The position numbers and the translations under genes were made by a program. The notes under the pieces were generated by a model. That model had not been told where the DNA came from, ran no database searches, and saw nothing but the letters and a program-made list of their open reading frames with translations. A stretch of 64,000 bases of DNA from Saccharum officinarum (lineage: Eukaryota; Streptophyta; Magnoliopsida; Poales; Poaceae), in NCBI GenBank assembly GCA_020631735.1, contig CM036162.1, forward strand, positions 95,893,666-95,957,665, in the 5' to 3' direction. Positions 11,525 through 22,035 of the stretch are shown piece after piece (positions within the stretch are counted from its first letter, which is position 1; the number at the start of each line of letters is the position of its first letter).

Positions 11525-12222
11525 CATTCTGTTTGGCGGCAACCGCCGTTGGGTGACGTTTTCAGTTTTCTGTTTCCTCCGCCTCCTGTCGCCATCGCCC
11601 ATCTATGCGCGGTGAGCTCGTTCAGATTGGTGCTCTGCTGGGCACGCCGCTAACGCGACACTTGCATGTTGCATCGTTTTCTTTCTCGCGCCCTGATGAG
11701 AGGGTGGACAACGACAACGATGCTGTTTGTCCTGACCCCTGAGCTTATGCGGCCGATCAAAGTGCCAAACCGCAACAGTGGCATCTTTTGGTGTGCATCC
11801 GTGCAAGCATGGGCTTTTGTTTTTTCCATCTCAACGAAGGAGCAGATTGTCGTGCCAACTGTGTTTATTTGGACTTTGGGATTAGAAGCAACGGCATAGT
11901 GGCGATGTTAGCACATCAAGTCTCAGTTTCGTTTATGCCCTGCTCTGTTTCCACTTGGCTATAGCTAGCTGCACCTTACTTTCCATTTCGTCCACATATT
12001 ATGAAACCTTTTTATATCTTTTCAACAAAGATAACTTTTTTATGCCAATGTTACCTTCTGTCAATGAAAAGTAAACCTTTTTATAACTTTTTATCCTTTC
12101 GCAAGCCATTATTGGCAACCGCTGCCGCTGCCGCTGCTTTGAACCTATGACACAAGTTACTGTTTAGGGAAACAGCGAAAATTGCAGCAACAGTCGCTGG
12201 CAAAACGCCAGCCGAACGGACC
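11525..12222. mobile_element. Possible non-autonomous hAT-like element
   Basis: Left TTCTGTTTGGCGGCAACC and right CGCCAGCCGAACGGACC form a weak inverted repeat around ~700 bp with no coding signal. No TSD was established. It could be coincidental. Confidence 0.25.
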
Positions 12223-13439
12223 TGTACATCTAGCTTTGGAGGATGTTAGTCTCTTAGATGCTTATAATTGAACACTAATTTCTTATAAAATATATTTTTC
12301 TAAAGCCTTCAATTCTAAGACGTTTTGGAAATGATTTTTTTTAGAATTCTAGGGTGAAGACCCTGCTTTAGCATTAGCAAAGACAACATTTCTACAACAT
12401 TCGGGTGGGACACACCCCTCCATACAGTTCAAACTCAAAACACGATTTTGGAAATGTTTTGTATACATATATATATGCACAATATGATTTTCACGTTTAA
12501 CCACAATTTATCCTAAATGGCATGTTTTCTGATAGGAAGATACAACTCTTTTCACATAAGACAATAATACATTTTTATAGATATTATTACTTTGGACAAA
12601 CCTGTCCCTAGTGTATTTGTGTTTGGAGAAAATAAATGATTATATTGTGTTTTTTTGTAAGTTTTTTATGACAAAGGACATGGATTCCTCCAATTGATTC
12701 ATTTATAAGGCATAAATGGGATTGTTTCACCTGGATGGCTAATATTAAACGCCACATATAATACTGACAATTCATTAGTTGTAACCACTCAACGTACCTA
12801 ATATTTCGAAATCAAAGCAGCATGAAGAAAAGTAGGTGTATTTGGTTCTGTGTACAATATATAAAGTTTGCAATCTACATTGAATACATGAAGTCAGATC
12901 GAAACTTGGTATCAGAAATGATTGGTATGAAAAAACAGATTTAGTGAATGCAGCCGGATCTGAAAGCACTGCAATATCAGTGATGGACCAAAATCTAGGC
13001 AGGCAAGGCCGCAGCGTTTCCGCCACCGAAAGGTGCACAGCTAAACTCGTTAATAAAAAGCACATCCCAATCGAGACGCACCTAGACTCTGCAAGCATAT
13101 GCTATTCATCCGAACCACAATTGCAACCCGGTCTGCCTAATCTGCCTGTCGCAGACGTGCAATTGTATCGCCATTATCCACGGGCCACGGGGCAGGACAG
13201 GACGGCTCCATCCACGTGGTGCGGCACCAAACAATCAGCCCGGCACGTCGCCCGGTAGCTAGCCAGAGTGCCAGACCCAGCCACAGCCTCCAACAACAGC
13301 CAGGCAGGCAAGGGCCAACCACCCCGATGCCGGCCGAACCGATCGATGGATTCCGATTCCATCCCTCGGCGCTGCATTTGACCCCGCAGCGGCACCGGCG
13401 CACCGCCCAGCGAGAACCCGCAAAACCGACGCGAATGTA

Positions 13440-13846
13440 GCGCAGGCAGGACACCGCAGAGACAACAACGTGAGCGGCGCACCGTGCCGAGACGAGAACG
13501 AGACGCGACGGCCGTTGCTGCCGTCCCGTGGTCTCCGCGGCCTGCAGCCAGCTCAGAGCTCACGCACGCGCGCGCGCCCAACCCGGCCCTCGCCCAAAAA
13601 AACCAAAAACCATGCCAAATTAACTCCCTGCCACCACCACCCCCCGTTCACCTCCTCTTCCTCCTCCTCCTCCAATTCTCCCCCAATTCCCACCCTGCGG
13701 AGGAGGCAGGGAGGAAGGCCGGACCTCAACAGCCCGCCCACCGCCGGCTGCGGGATTGGGACAGGGCCTGGTGCCGGCCGCCATTCGGTTGGTTTGCTTG
13801 ACCGCGCCGCCGCGGCGAGGGGGGCAGCGTCGCGTCGTCGGCCGGG
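13440..13846 (+). promoter_or_regulatory. Promoter-proximal region and 5' leader of ARO
   Basis: GC-rich, with a CT-rich stretch (13625-13690, repeated CCTCCT) typical of monocot 5' leaders. There is no clear TATA box. A three-codon upstream ORF, ATG CCA AAT TAA, lies at 13612-13623 and would be in the leader if transcription starts upstream of it. The transcript start is not determinable from sequence alone. Confidence 0.45.
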
Positions 13847-15775
13847 ATGGACGACCTCAAGCAGATCCTGGCGCGGCCGATCCAGCTCGCCGAGCAGGTA
13901 ATAAAGTGGTCCGATGAGGCCTACACGTTCCGGCAGGAGTGCATGGAGCTCAAGGCCAAGGTGGAGCGCCTCGCCGGGCTGCTCCGCCAGGCCGCGCGCG
14001 CCGACCTCTACGAGCGCCCCGCGCGCCGCATCTTCGACGACACCGAGAAGGCGCTCGACAAGGCGCTGGCCCTCGTCGACAAGTGCCGCGCCCACGGCCT
14101 CGTCCGCCGCGTCTTCACCATCATCCCTGCGGGCTCCTTCAAGAAGATGACCAACCAGCTCGACAACTCCGTCGGCGACCTCTCCTGGCTCCTCCGCGTC
14201 TCCTCGTCGGCCAACGACGACGACGACTTCGACGCCCACATTGGCCTCCCGCCCATCGCGCAGAACGAGCCCATCCTCTTCCTCATCTGGGAGCAGATCG
14301 CGGTGCTCTACACCGGCAACCTCGAGGCCCGCGCTGACGCCGCCGCCAGCCTCGTCTCGCTGGCGCGCGACAATGACAGGTACTCGAAGCTCATCATAGA
14401 GGAGGACGGTGTGCCGCCGCTGCTCAAGCTCGTCAAGGAGGGGCATCTCGAGGGGCAGGAGAACTGCGCGCTCGCCATCGGGCTCCTGGGCCGCGATCCG
14501 GAGTGCGTCGAGCAGATGGTCCAGGCCGGGGTGTGCCTGGCCTTCGCCAAGGTGCTCAAGGAGGGCCCCATGAAGGTGCAGGCCATGGTGGCCTGGGCCG
14601 TCTCGGAGCTCGCTGCCAACCACCCCAAGTCCCAGGACGCCTTCGCGCAGCACAACGTGATCCGGCTGCTCGTCGGCCACATCGCTTTCGAGACGGTGCA
14701 GGAACACTCCAAGTACGCCATCACGTCCAAGATGTCAATACATTCCGTGCTAATGGACAAAAAGAACAGCACCGGTTCTGCAGTTCAGCCGGACTTACTG
14801 GATGCAGGGGAGCACGGCGGCGGCATGAGGTATCCGGCTGGACACGCTTCCCAGAGCAAGAATGAGATCCACAGTTTGGTGCAGTCCACCATGGCTGCCA
14901 AGTCTAATGGAGGCAGTGGTAAGCACAACATACCTACTAATGGTGGTGTCGTGGCAACGAAGCAGCACAATGCGTCATTGTCAGGAACGAGTACAAGGGG
15001 CAGGGAGTTCGAGGACCCTGAGACAAAGGCATACATGAAGGCCAATGCAGCTAAGGCGTTGTGGCAGCTTGCCAAGGGAAATGCAGCCATCTGTAAGAAC
15101 ATCACAGAGTCAAGGGCTCTGCTCTGCTTTGCTGTTCTTCTTGAGAAAGGTGAAGGTGACGTGCAATATAATTCCGCAATGGCTCTCATGGAGATCTGCT
15201 GTGTGGCCGAGCAGAATTCCGACCTACGACGATCAGCATTCAAGCCAACTTCTCCTGCTGCCCGGGCTGTTGTTGACCAGCTCCTACGTGTTGTTGAGAA
15301 GGCTGAGTATGATGATCTCCTAATTCCCTGCATTATCTCACTAGGTTGCTTGTCCAGAACCTTCCGTGCTACAGAGACTCGGATTATTGGACCATTGGTG
15401 AAGCTTCTTGATGAGAGGGAAGCAGATGTCTCTCGAGAGGCAGCAATTGCCCTGACCAAGTTTGCATGCATGGATAATTACCTGCACGTTGACCATTCTA
15501 AAGCGATCATCAGTGCAGGCGGAGCGAAGCACCTAGTTCAGCTTGTGTATTTCAGTGAGCAGGTGGTTCAGATTGCATCACTCACCCTTGTATGCTACAT
15601 TGCACACAATGTCCCAGACAGTGAGGAGTTGGCACAAGCAGAAATCCTCACGGTGCTCGAATGGGCTTCCAAGCAAGCTTACATGATGCAAGACCCAGTA
15701 ATAGACAACTTGTTGCCAGAAGCAAAGATCAGATTGGAACTGTATCAATCCAGAGGTGCAAAAGGCTATCATTAG
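13847..15775 (+). CDS. ARO: ARMADILLO REPEAT ONLY (ARO) family protein
   Basis: A single-exon 642-residue protein. The N-terminal block (LKQILARPIQLAEQV..., ...FRQECMELKAKVERLAGLLRQAARADLYERP) and the following RRVFTIIPAGSFKKM and SWLLRVSS segments match plant ARO proteins. Armadillo-type helical repeats occupy about residues 150-290 and 370-635 (e.g. AAASLVSLARDND, NCALAIGLLGRDPECVEQM). A polar low-complexity linker at about 295-385 separates the two groups. Family length is about 650 aa, so it is complete. The start ATG sits in GCCGGGATGG, a good plant context, and begins the conserved block. In Arabidopsis, ARO1 acts in pollen-tube tip growth and ARO2-4 in root-hair and vegetative polar growth linked to ROP signalling. 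Which paralogue this is cannot be told here. Strong third-position GC in the 5' half is normal for grass genes. The antisense open frame at 13553-14707 is a shadow. Confidence 0.95.
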   Translation: MDDLKQILARPIQLAEQVIKWSDEAYTFRQECMELKAKVERLAGLLRQAARADLYERPARRIFDDTEKALDKALALVDKCRAHGLVRRVFTIIPAGSFKKMTNQLDNSVGDLSWLLRVSSSANDDDDFDAHIGLPPIAQNEPILFLIWEQIAVLYTGNLEARADAAASLVSLARDNDRYSKLIIEEDGVPPLLKLVKEGHLEGQENCALAIGLLGRDPECVEQMVQAGVCLAFAKVLKEGPMKVQAMVAWAVSELAANHPKSQDAFAQHNVIRLLVGHIAFETVQEHSKYAITSKMSIHSVLMDKKNSTGSAVQPDLLDAGEHGGGMRYPAGHASQSKNEIHSLVQSTMAAKSNGGSGKHNIPTNGGVVATKQHNASLSGTSTRGREFEDPETKAYMKANAAKALWQLAKGNAAICKNITESRALLCFAVLLEKGEGDVQYNSAMALMEICCVAEQNSDLRRSAFKPTSPAARAVVDQLLRVVEKAEYDDLLIPCIISLGCLSRTFRATETRIIGPLVKLLDEREADVSREAAIALTKFACMDNYLHVDHSKAIISAGGAKHLVQLVYFSEQVVQIASLTLVCYIAHNVPDSEELAQAEILTVLEWASKQAYMMQDPVIDNLLPEAKIRLELYQSRGAKGYH

Positions 15776-17330
15776 ATTACCTGCTGTGGAAAGGCATGAA
15801 TGAGGAATTTTAAGGTGCTCTTCTTTGGATTGGCCAAGTACTGTATATACATCCAACGGCTTCTATCTATACTCTGGCTAAACCTTTTTCATTCCGGGCA
15901 TGGCAAAAGTTGTTGAAGCTACACCTCTGGTTGGGTTCTCGATACAGGGAAGTAAGTTTTGTTTGTAGGCTTGGATGTTCAGAACTCCAATTCCTCTTGG
16001 TGGTGGTATAGTTTTTGGGAGATTAGCATCTTGTACTCTCTTTGGCCTAATGATGTATCGTGTATATTACATTTCACTCATCAATCTGAAAAAATTTCTT
16101 AAATCCAAGACCATAATATTATTTTCGTGCACTTGACCCCATGGTTTTCTTTGACTCTTTCTTGTAGGGAATTCAGAAATTTGCTAATTTTGTTTTATGT
16201 TCACTTGTTGACTATGCACCCCATTCATTTATGTTTCATGTTCAGTTAGAGGTCATGATCTTCACATTGTTGACTCATCCGTCGGAGAAGTTTTCTTATA
16301 ACTGAGTGTAAATTTTTCCTTGCATCTGACCTCATGCTCGCTTGACTGTTTCTTGTAAGTAGCATCTGAAAAAGAAGGTTGGAGTTATGTTCTGCCGTTC
16401 AGTTCTTGACAATGTGCCTCATTCCTTTATGCTTAAGGTGTAATATGAGGTTCTAATCCTGTCCGTTGTCACTAGTCAACAGTATACTTTACCACATGTT
16501 TGGGGTGGTGAAACTGAACAGTTGAAAATGCCATTTGTCAAAAATGTCGAGAAGTCTAGCATTGTCTGGTTCTTGTCATGCAGGTCACTCCATACCCAGT
16601 ACAAGAACAGTAATTTTGCTTCAAAACCTTCATGTAGGATTGACCTGTGATGTATGCCTAGTATTTTGCTACCTTTAAAAGGTGCTCCATTGTTCATCCA
16701 AACCCCACAAAAAAGTGGTCAGTTTCTTGTTATGTGATGTGACCTTTTGATCAATTATCACTGACAAAAAGGTCTCAGCAAGGACCAGCTGATCTTTTGT
16801 AAATTTCTGTTTCCCTATGATTGGTCCATCGTCCCAAGATAGCATGAACTTTTTCGGTGCATGGAACATGTTCAGGTATTTCTCCTTTTCCGTATCTTTT
16901 TTTGTGCACTCATCTGTTTTGGATCTCAATCTGATTCCATAATCCAGCCTTTATCTTTTCCTCCCCATGCAGGTCAGGTCCTCTGCTGTCCACAGTAGCA
17001 GATGGTCCTGCGGCAGGAACTGGACGTGAATCAGTGTATGTAGCGTGACCACCATGTGGAGCTCTTCCGTTCTTTACAGTACCAATGTCTGGCCTGTTTC
17101 CTGATTTGGTTGTTTCCTGTTTTCCTTTGGACCCGTCACTGCCAATTCACTATTCGGATCGGTGGGGGGTGGTCCATCTTCCTCGACATGGTTGTGTTCT
17201 TGAATGGTTTTCCTTTCATTTGCATTCGAGGTTTGCAGTTTGACAGATTTATCTTGTGCGCAGAGGAGGCCAATTGTCAAAACTGCGCCTCCTCTGAATA
17301 TTGTATGTAGGGAACTGCCGTATGCAAAGC
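15776..17330 (+). other. ARO 3' UTR, possibly containing an intron
   Basis: No coding sequence. A good donor (GGGAA|GTAAGTTTTG, GT at 15952-15953) and a good acceptor (pyrimidine-rich TTTTCCTCCCCATGCAG, ending 16972) would define a ~1.02-kb 3' UTR intron rejoining 16973-17330. The acceptor is strong, but the pairing is inferred and no polyadenylation signal was fixed. Alternatively the transcript ends before 16100 (ATGATGTATCG region). Confidence 0.35.
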
Positions 17331-17577
17331 ACCAAGAGATGTAAAGTGGATTTTTTACTAGGGCGAACAATAGTTGGGCCGGTGTGAATTGTGATAAAGC
17401 TGCAATGCGGGCTTCCTTTTACGTGGACCGCTCAATGGGCCTGGGCGTGTTCGGAGTTTTTGTTTGAAATGTTAGCGTCCCAACCATGACGAGGGGAGGA
17501 AAAGGCCGCTAAATGGGAACGTCCAACTTGGTTTTTGATTTTCGAAGACTAAGGTCCTGTCGAGATAATTGCTTATA

Positions 17578-17831
17578 CTCTCTCCGTCCCAAAATAGAGG
17601 TTGCTATGAGATCGTGCAGATCAAATTTTCTCAACTTTGACAAGATTTTAAAAAAATGTGTAACATTTATATCTCCAAATAAGTTTATTATGAAAGTATA
17701 TTTAACGGTCTATCTAATGATACTAATTATGTATTATAAATATTAATATCGTTATATATATATTTAGTCAAAGTTAAAAGTGTTTGACTTCTCGGGAAGT
17801 AAGAATGACTTCTATTTTAGGACGGAGGGAG
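17578..17831. mobile_element. Stowaway (Tc1/mariner) MITE, 254 bp, TA target site
   Basis: Terminal inverted repeats CTCTCTCCGTCCCAAAATAG and the complement of CTATTTTAGGACGGAGGGAG, flanked by TA at 17576-17577 and 17832-17833. The CTCCCTCCGTCCC terminus is the hallmark of grass Stowaway elements. Confidence 0.93.
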
Positions 17832-17834
17832 TAG

Positions 17835-17900
17835 CTAATATTAGCTAGCTAACTATGAGTTATTAGTTAGTTGACCTAATATTAGCTAGCTAACTATGAG
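17835..17900. repeat. 25-bp direct repeat, two copies
   Basis: CTAATATTAGCTAGCTAACT followed by ATGAG occurs identically at 17835-17859 and 17876-17900. Each copy contains the palindromes CTAATATTAG and TAGCTAGCTA. It starts one base after the Stowaway TSD. Identity is unassigned; it may be the remnant of another short element. Confidence 0.85.
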
Positions 17901-18017
17901 ATCTGATATGAGCCGGTAGAAATGAGAGTTTTGAATAAAAAGGTACAATAAGCTTAGAGTTTCAACTTAAACATGGATCATAAAAAGTAAAATCTAGATT
18001 CATGACATTACACATAG

Positions 18018-18730
18018 GCCCTGTTTGGATCCTCTACTCTAAACTTTGGAGCTCTAAACACTTTAGAGCGCTTTAGCTCACTTTTGAGGTTTAAAGCTTT
18101 AATGTAAGGTGTGCTAAAATTTAGAGCTAACTTTAAAGGAAAAAGTCTACATAACCCCCCTCCCCAACTATTGAGGGTAGACTACTTCACCCCTCGAACT
18201 ATAAAACCGGATTTTCTACCCCTGAACTTTTCAAAACCGGTCAAATAACACCCCAGCGGTTTTGGATTGTGGTTTTGCTACAGTGACAATGGTTTTGTCT
18301 TTTTCTTTTTTATTTGTTTCCGCTGAATGTTTGAAAAATCATAATAAATCACAGAAAATCATAAAATGAAAAATCCAATTTTATTGGACTCCACATGAGT
18401 AGATCTACACAGTGAACATATAATATGGTATACTTTAGTATAAAGTTTTTATTATAGCTTTAGATCTATGCTTTTCTGTAATTAATTGGAATAATTCGTA
18501 GCTGCAGCTTCTATGGTCCAATTGTGGTGAAATTTTTATGGTGGGCTAATTATTATATGCTTGAACTATAGTAAAAATTTCATACTAATTGGATCATGTA
18601 TAACTTAGTTGTAGACTTATTTAGGTTTTATAGTTTGAGGGGTGAACTAATCCACCCTTAATAGTTGGGGGGATTATGTAGATTTTTTCTAACTTTAAAC
18701 CACCTGTTTGGAGTTTTAGCTCTAAAGTTA
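18018..18730. other. MITE-like host segment split by a MULE
   Basis: GGCCCTGTTTGGATCC at 18018 opens a segment rich in GAGCTCTAAA/TTTAGAGC inverted motifs. It resumes after the MULE at 18691 and ends near CTCTAAAGTTA. It resembles GTTTGG-type MITEs, but the outer inverted repeats and TSD are not clear. Confidence 0.35.
18138..18690. mobile_element. Mutator-like (MULE) MITE, 553 bp, 9-bp TSD
   Basis: Long inverted ends of about 60 bp: left GGAAAAAGTCTACATAACCC..., right ends ...GATTATGTAGATTTTTTCT. Identical 9-bp duplications AACTTTAAA lie at 18129-18137 and 18691-18699. A 9-bp TSD with long TIRs is diagnostic of Mutator-superfamily elements. The interior is non-coding. Confidence 0.92.
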
Positions 18731-18836
18731 GGCTCTGTTCGCTTGAGCTTATCAACCAAAAGCATCCAACCATGAAACATCGTTTTTCTCTCACAATAAA
18801 TCAGCATCAGTCAAAAATACAGCTAGCCGAATAGAG
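18731..18836. mobile_element. Short MITE abutting the Copia-3 LTR
   Basis: GGCTCTGTTCGCTTGAGCTT at the left and AGCTAGCCGAATAGAG at the right are inverted ends of a widespread grass MITE (core TTTTTCTCTCACAATAAATCAGC). The expected last bases (...AGAGCC) are missing at the junction with the Copia-3 LTR at 18837, suggesting Copia-3 inserted at the very end of this MITE. Confidence 0.65.
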
Positions 18837-19310
18837 TGTAGGATCCCTGGAGTGCCTAGATAGGCTGAATAGGCCTATAAGAATTCAGCTCAAACAAATA
18901 TCATATTTGACCGCGGCACTGCCGCTCTGACCCCGCGACACTGCCGCACCTGTAGGAAAGATTAACTCACAGTTCAAAATCTATCCAACGAAATTTAGAT
19001 CGAGAAAATTTCTTAGCTTCCTGTAGGGTAGAGGCTCACAGATCAATAGATAAAGGTGGCTCGAACACCATAAACAAGTAGATCGGGCTCAAACTCTAGA
19101 AATCACCACAAAGACAAGTGAAGCACCACAAGCACAAGTGACACAATGATTTATCCCGTGGTTCAGCTCACCACCAAGGCTTACCTAAGTCCATGTTGTT
19201 GAGGTTTGTTACTAAGGCTTGGGCTGTTCAACTCTACCTCGTTCTCAAGTCAAGAAGGTGAGCTCTTGAGGTGAGTGGTGATTTTACTCGCTGCAAGAGG
19301 TGGTTACAAA
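18837..19310 (-). mobile_element. Copia-3 3' LTR, distal part
   Basis: On the minus strand it ends ...AATAGGCCTATTCAGCC...GGGATCCTACA, matching the terminal style of the Copia-2 LTR (AATAGGCTATTCACCC...CCTTACA). It continues at 33806-34566 once solo LTR A and its ACAAA duplication are removed. Total LTR is about 1.24 kb. It contains ACTGCCGC/GCGGCACTG motifs near 18915-18955. Confidence 0.75.
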
Positions 19311-20614
19311 TGTAACAACCTAGTGTTAGGCTTGCATTAGCATTTGCAAATCATGTGTATAAGCATAATCATGCATTGATAAGCATCACATGAAATATAG
19401 ACTTAAAACATGTTAACGAAACATACATGTTGCAATGTGTTGTTTCAGTAGATTTAAAATTATGTTGATGCTTGTTATGCCTTGTATGTGCTTGTTTGAG
19501 TAAATGAACAACTTAGAAATGTTTAGCAAACAATTTGGAGCAAAGTTTGTATTCAAAATTTTCTCAAATTTTGCTTTTAAAAATAATCTAGAAAAATAGA
19601 GTTTTGATTTAAAATTGACTTTAAATCTTTACTTCAAAATCTATTGGGATTTTGACTTTGCTCCTTTTGGCAAAGTTGAAGATCACAAATTTTAGAGGAA
19701 CTTTTGTTTTTGGGTCAACTTGTGAAAATGCTTTTATTTGCTCAAAATGGTGAAATTGGGGCTGTTTGTTTGAAAAAGAAAAGGAAAATCATTTTGTCCT
19801 CCTTGATGGGCCGCCGCCTCCGTTCCTGGCCTGCCCACAAAGCCGGACCAGGCCCAGCTCGGCGCCTCACTCACGCAAGCTCGCGCCCGCGCTCGACCAC
19901 GGCAGAGGCAGCCCGCCACGTGGCGCCGTGGTGGCCCCCGCAGCTCCAAAACGCGTTGCGCCGCTGAAAGCCCAAGTTTGGTTTTGGTAATTAATGACAC
20001 CAAGTTGCTAATGCCATGTGTTAAGTGTTTTGAGTTAGGCATAAGCAACACATGTGATGAAGGTGTATGTGGCAAGGAGTGGTGGCCACAAGATCACAAA
20101 GAGATGGTGCATGGACATGAAATAATGATCATGGTGGAGATGCACATAAAAGGAAGGACATGATGATCAAGTGAAAGAGAAGGATCTAAGAGCACAAGGC
20201 AAAGGTATAACCATAGGGTTTTCCTTTTGCCGGTCTAAGATGAGTAGAGAAGTGATTGACCGGGTTTAGGATACATAGCCGACTATCAAGAGGGGCAATC
20301 ACGGTTAGCTCGGGAATCAAGTGCCACTAGATCATGTCTTGAGCATATGCATTAGGATCTAGTAAAAGAGCTAACATAACGCCTTGGAAAATGATTGTGA
20401 AATGCTAACACACATGCACATGGTGGTGTACACTTGGTGGTGTTAGCACATTTACGAAGGCGGTGGAGTTTAAGCGGTAGAGAGGGGTTTGGGTTCCTCT
20501 CTCCCTCCCGCCGAGCTTGCGAGGCGGGATTCGGCGCTTTTTGGAGAAGTGAAACGCCTATTTTCTACTGCGCCGAAAGTCAGAAAAGAAACGGAGGCGA
20601 AAGGAGGTCACTGC

Positions 20615-21048
20615 GTTGACCGGACGCTGCACCGGACGCGGTCACGGTTTGACCGGACGCGTCCGGTCAGTTCTTCGTGGCGCGAGCGCTAGGGTTTGTG
20701 ACCGGACGCTGGTCTAGCCTGACCAGCGCGTCCGGTCAGTTCAACTGGGCGTAAAAGAAAAGCGCGCGACCGGCGCGTCCGATCCTTCACGGGACCGGAG
20801 CGTCCGGTCAAGCGTCCAGAGAGGCCGAGCGCAGCGTAGCGCCGATCGGACGCGGGGCGCGTCCGATCACGTGCGATCGGACGCGTCCGGTCGCAGCTGG
20901 AGCTTACTGGAACGCAACCGGACGCTGGCACTGTCGCGTCCGGTCACTCGGTTGAGCGCGTCCGGTCAGGGCAACGGCTAGTTCTGACGCGCACTGTTCA
21001 CGGTTGTCGTGTAGTGACCACCCTGACCGGAGCGTCCGGTCAGCGTGT
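20615..21048. repeat. Dispersed CpG palindrome array in Copia-2 U3 (5' LTR)
   Basis: About 15 full or half copies of the palindrome TGACCGGACGCGTCCGGTCA in ~430 bp, ending about 45 bp upstream of the TATA box. Half-sites occur in both orientations (GACCGGACGCTG, GCGCGTCCGGTCAG). Ten of the 16 differences between the two LTRs fall between 20716 and 21104. Confidence 0.85.
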
Positions 21049-21092
21049 TTTTCGCTGCGTCGTCTGTAACGGCTAGCTGCGTACCCCTTCGT

Positions 21093-21100
21093 TATAAATA
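21093..21100 (+). promoter_or_regulatory. TATA box, Copia-2 5' LTR
   Basis: TATAAATA in CTTCGTTATAAATAGACG, directly downstream of the palindrome array; transcription would start about 30 bp downstream. Confidence 0.65.
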
Positions 21101-21976
21101 GACGTTGGCCGGGGTTTGAGGGTATCTCTTGCATACTTTGAGACCTAGAGACATACTTTGAGCTAGAGAACAACCCCTCCACTCATCTCTTTGCATAGTT
21201 GCACATCTTGAGTGAGATTGAGTGAGATTCAAGTGCATTGCTTGAGAGTTACATTCTAGAGGCACTTGATCTTCGAGTTGCTGCGGATTTCTTGTTACTC
21301 TTCCGTGTTTCCCGACACGGTAGACGGCTTGGAGCAGCGGAGGTGATTGAGCTCGCAATTGGAGATTGTTGGAGCCTTCACCAAGTGTTGTAAGGGGTTC
21401 TTGATCCTTCCCCGCGGGAGTTCGCAAATTGAATACTCTAGTGGAGCTCGTGGCTTGAAGGATCCCCATCTTGTGTGCGGTTGTGCGGCGCCCGCCGAGG
21501 GCTCGACTCTTGATAGTCGATTAGCTCGCAAACCGACAAGTGGGTGCATCGCCACAACGAGGAGTAGCTTGCCGGGAAGCAAGTGAACCTCGGTAAAAAT
21601 TCTTGTGTCATCTCTTTGCCGAGGATTTATCTTGTGGTTGATCATTGTGATTGATTCTTCGAGTGCATTGCTTCTCTACATCGTTGGTATAAGAATCAAG
21701 TCACTTGCTCTTTACTTTCTTGTACTAGTTCTAGTGTAGTTTGCTTAGTGTAGCTTTTATCACATAGGAGTAAGTAGCTTAGTGACTTAGCCTTGTTGGT
21801 GTGTATTAGAGATCATAGCCTTGCTTCACTAGAATCGTATAGGTGGCTTGCATAGTGTAGTTGAGCTAGTGCTAGATTTAGCTTAGCCATCTTTTATACT
21901 AACGTGGTTGTTTAGTGAAGCTTGTAGATTTTTAATAGGCTATTCACCCCCCCTCTAGCCATTCGGACCTTACAAG

Positions 21977-21988
21977 TGGTATCGGAGC
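21977..21988 (+). promoter_or_regulatory. Primer-binding site, initiator tRNA-Met type
   Basis: TGGTATCGGAGC begins two bases after the 5' LTR, complementary in style to the 3' end of plant initiator methionyl tRNA, the normal copia minus-strand primer. Confidence 0.85.
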
Positions 21989-22035
21989 CGAGGCACCGTT
22001 TATTTTGAGGCTTAACAACCTACGGTGAAAAAGAA

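Larger units (their letters stand above)
9972..13439. other. Intergenic region upstream of ARO
   Basis: No supportable gene. The region holds two or three MITE-like insertions (listed separately) and otherwise AT-rich single-copy-looking DNA. 12230-12950 contains nothing I can assign. It becomes GC-rich from about 13090 toward the gene. Confidence 0.6.
19965..21974 (+). mobile_element. Copia-2 5' LTR
   Basis: 2010 bp, TGAAAGCCCAAGTTTGG to CCATTCGGACCTTACA, TG...CA termini. U3 carries an array of CCGGACGCG/GCGTCCGG motifs (20615-21048), then TATAAATA at 21093-21100. The R/U5 part contains CTAGAGGCACTTG and GAAGCAAGTGAACCTCGG-like leader blocks shared with Copia-1. Confidence 0.95.

Noticed and set aside
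10224..12230. Possible small genes upstream of ARO (open frames of 60-100 codons)
   Set aside because: No domain, no codon bias, and they overlap MITE sequence.
13553..14707. 384-codon minus-strand frame opposite ARO
   Set aside because: Antisense shadow of the GC-rich 5' half of the ARO CDS.
20615..21048. CRISPR-like array
   Set aside because: Motifs are palindromic, irregularly spaced and in both orientations within a plant LTR promoter; no spacer structure.
20434..21645. Small open frames in Copia-2 LTRs, repeated at 28867-30078
   Set aside because: Identical because the LTRs are nearly identical; no conservation with the Copia-1 LTR in frame, so not coding.
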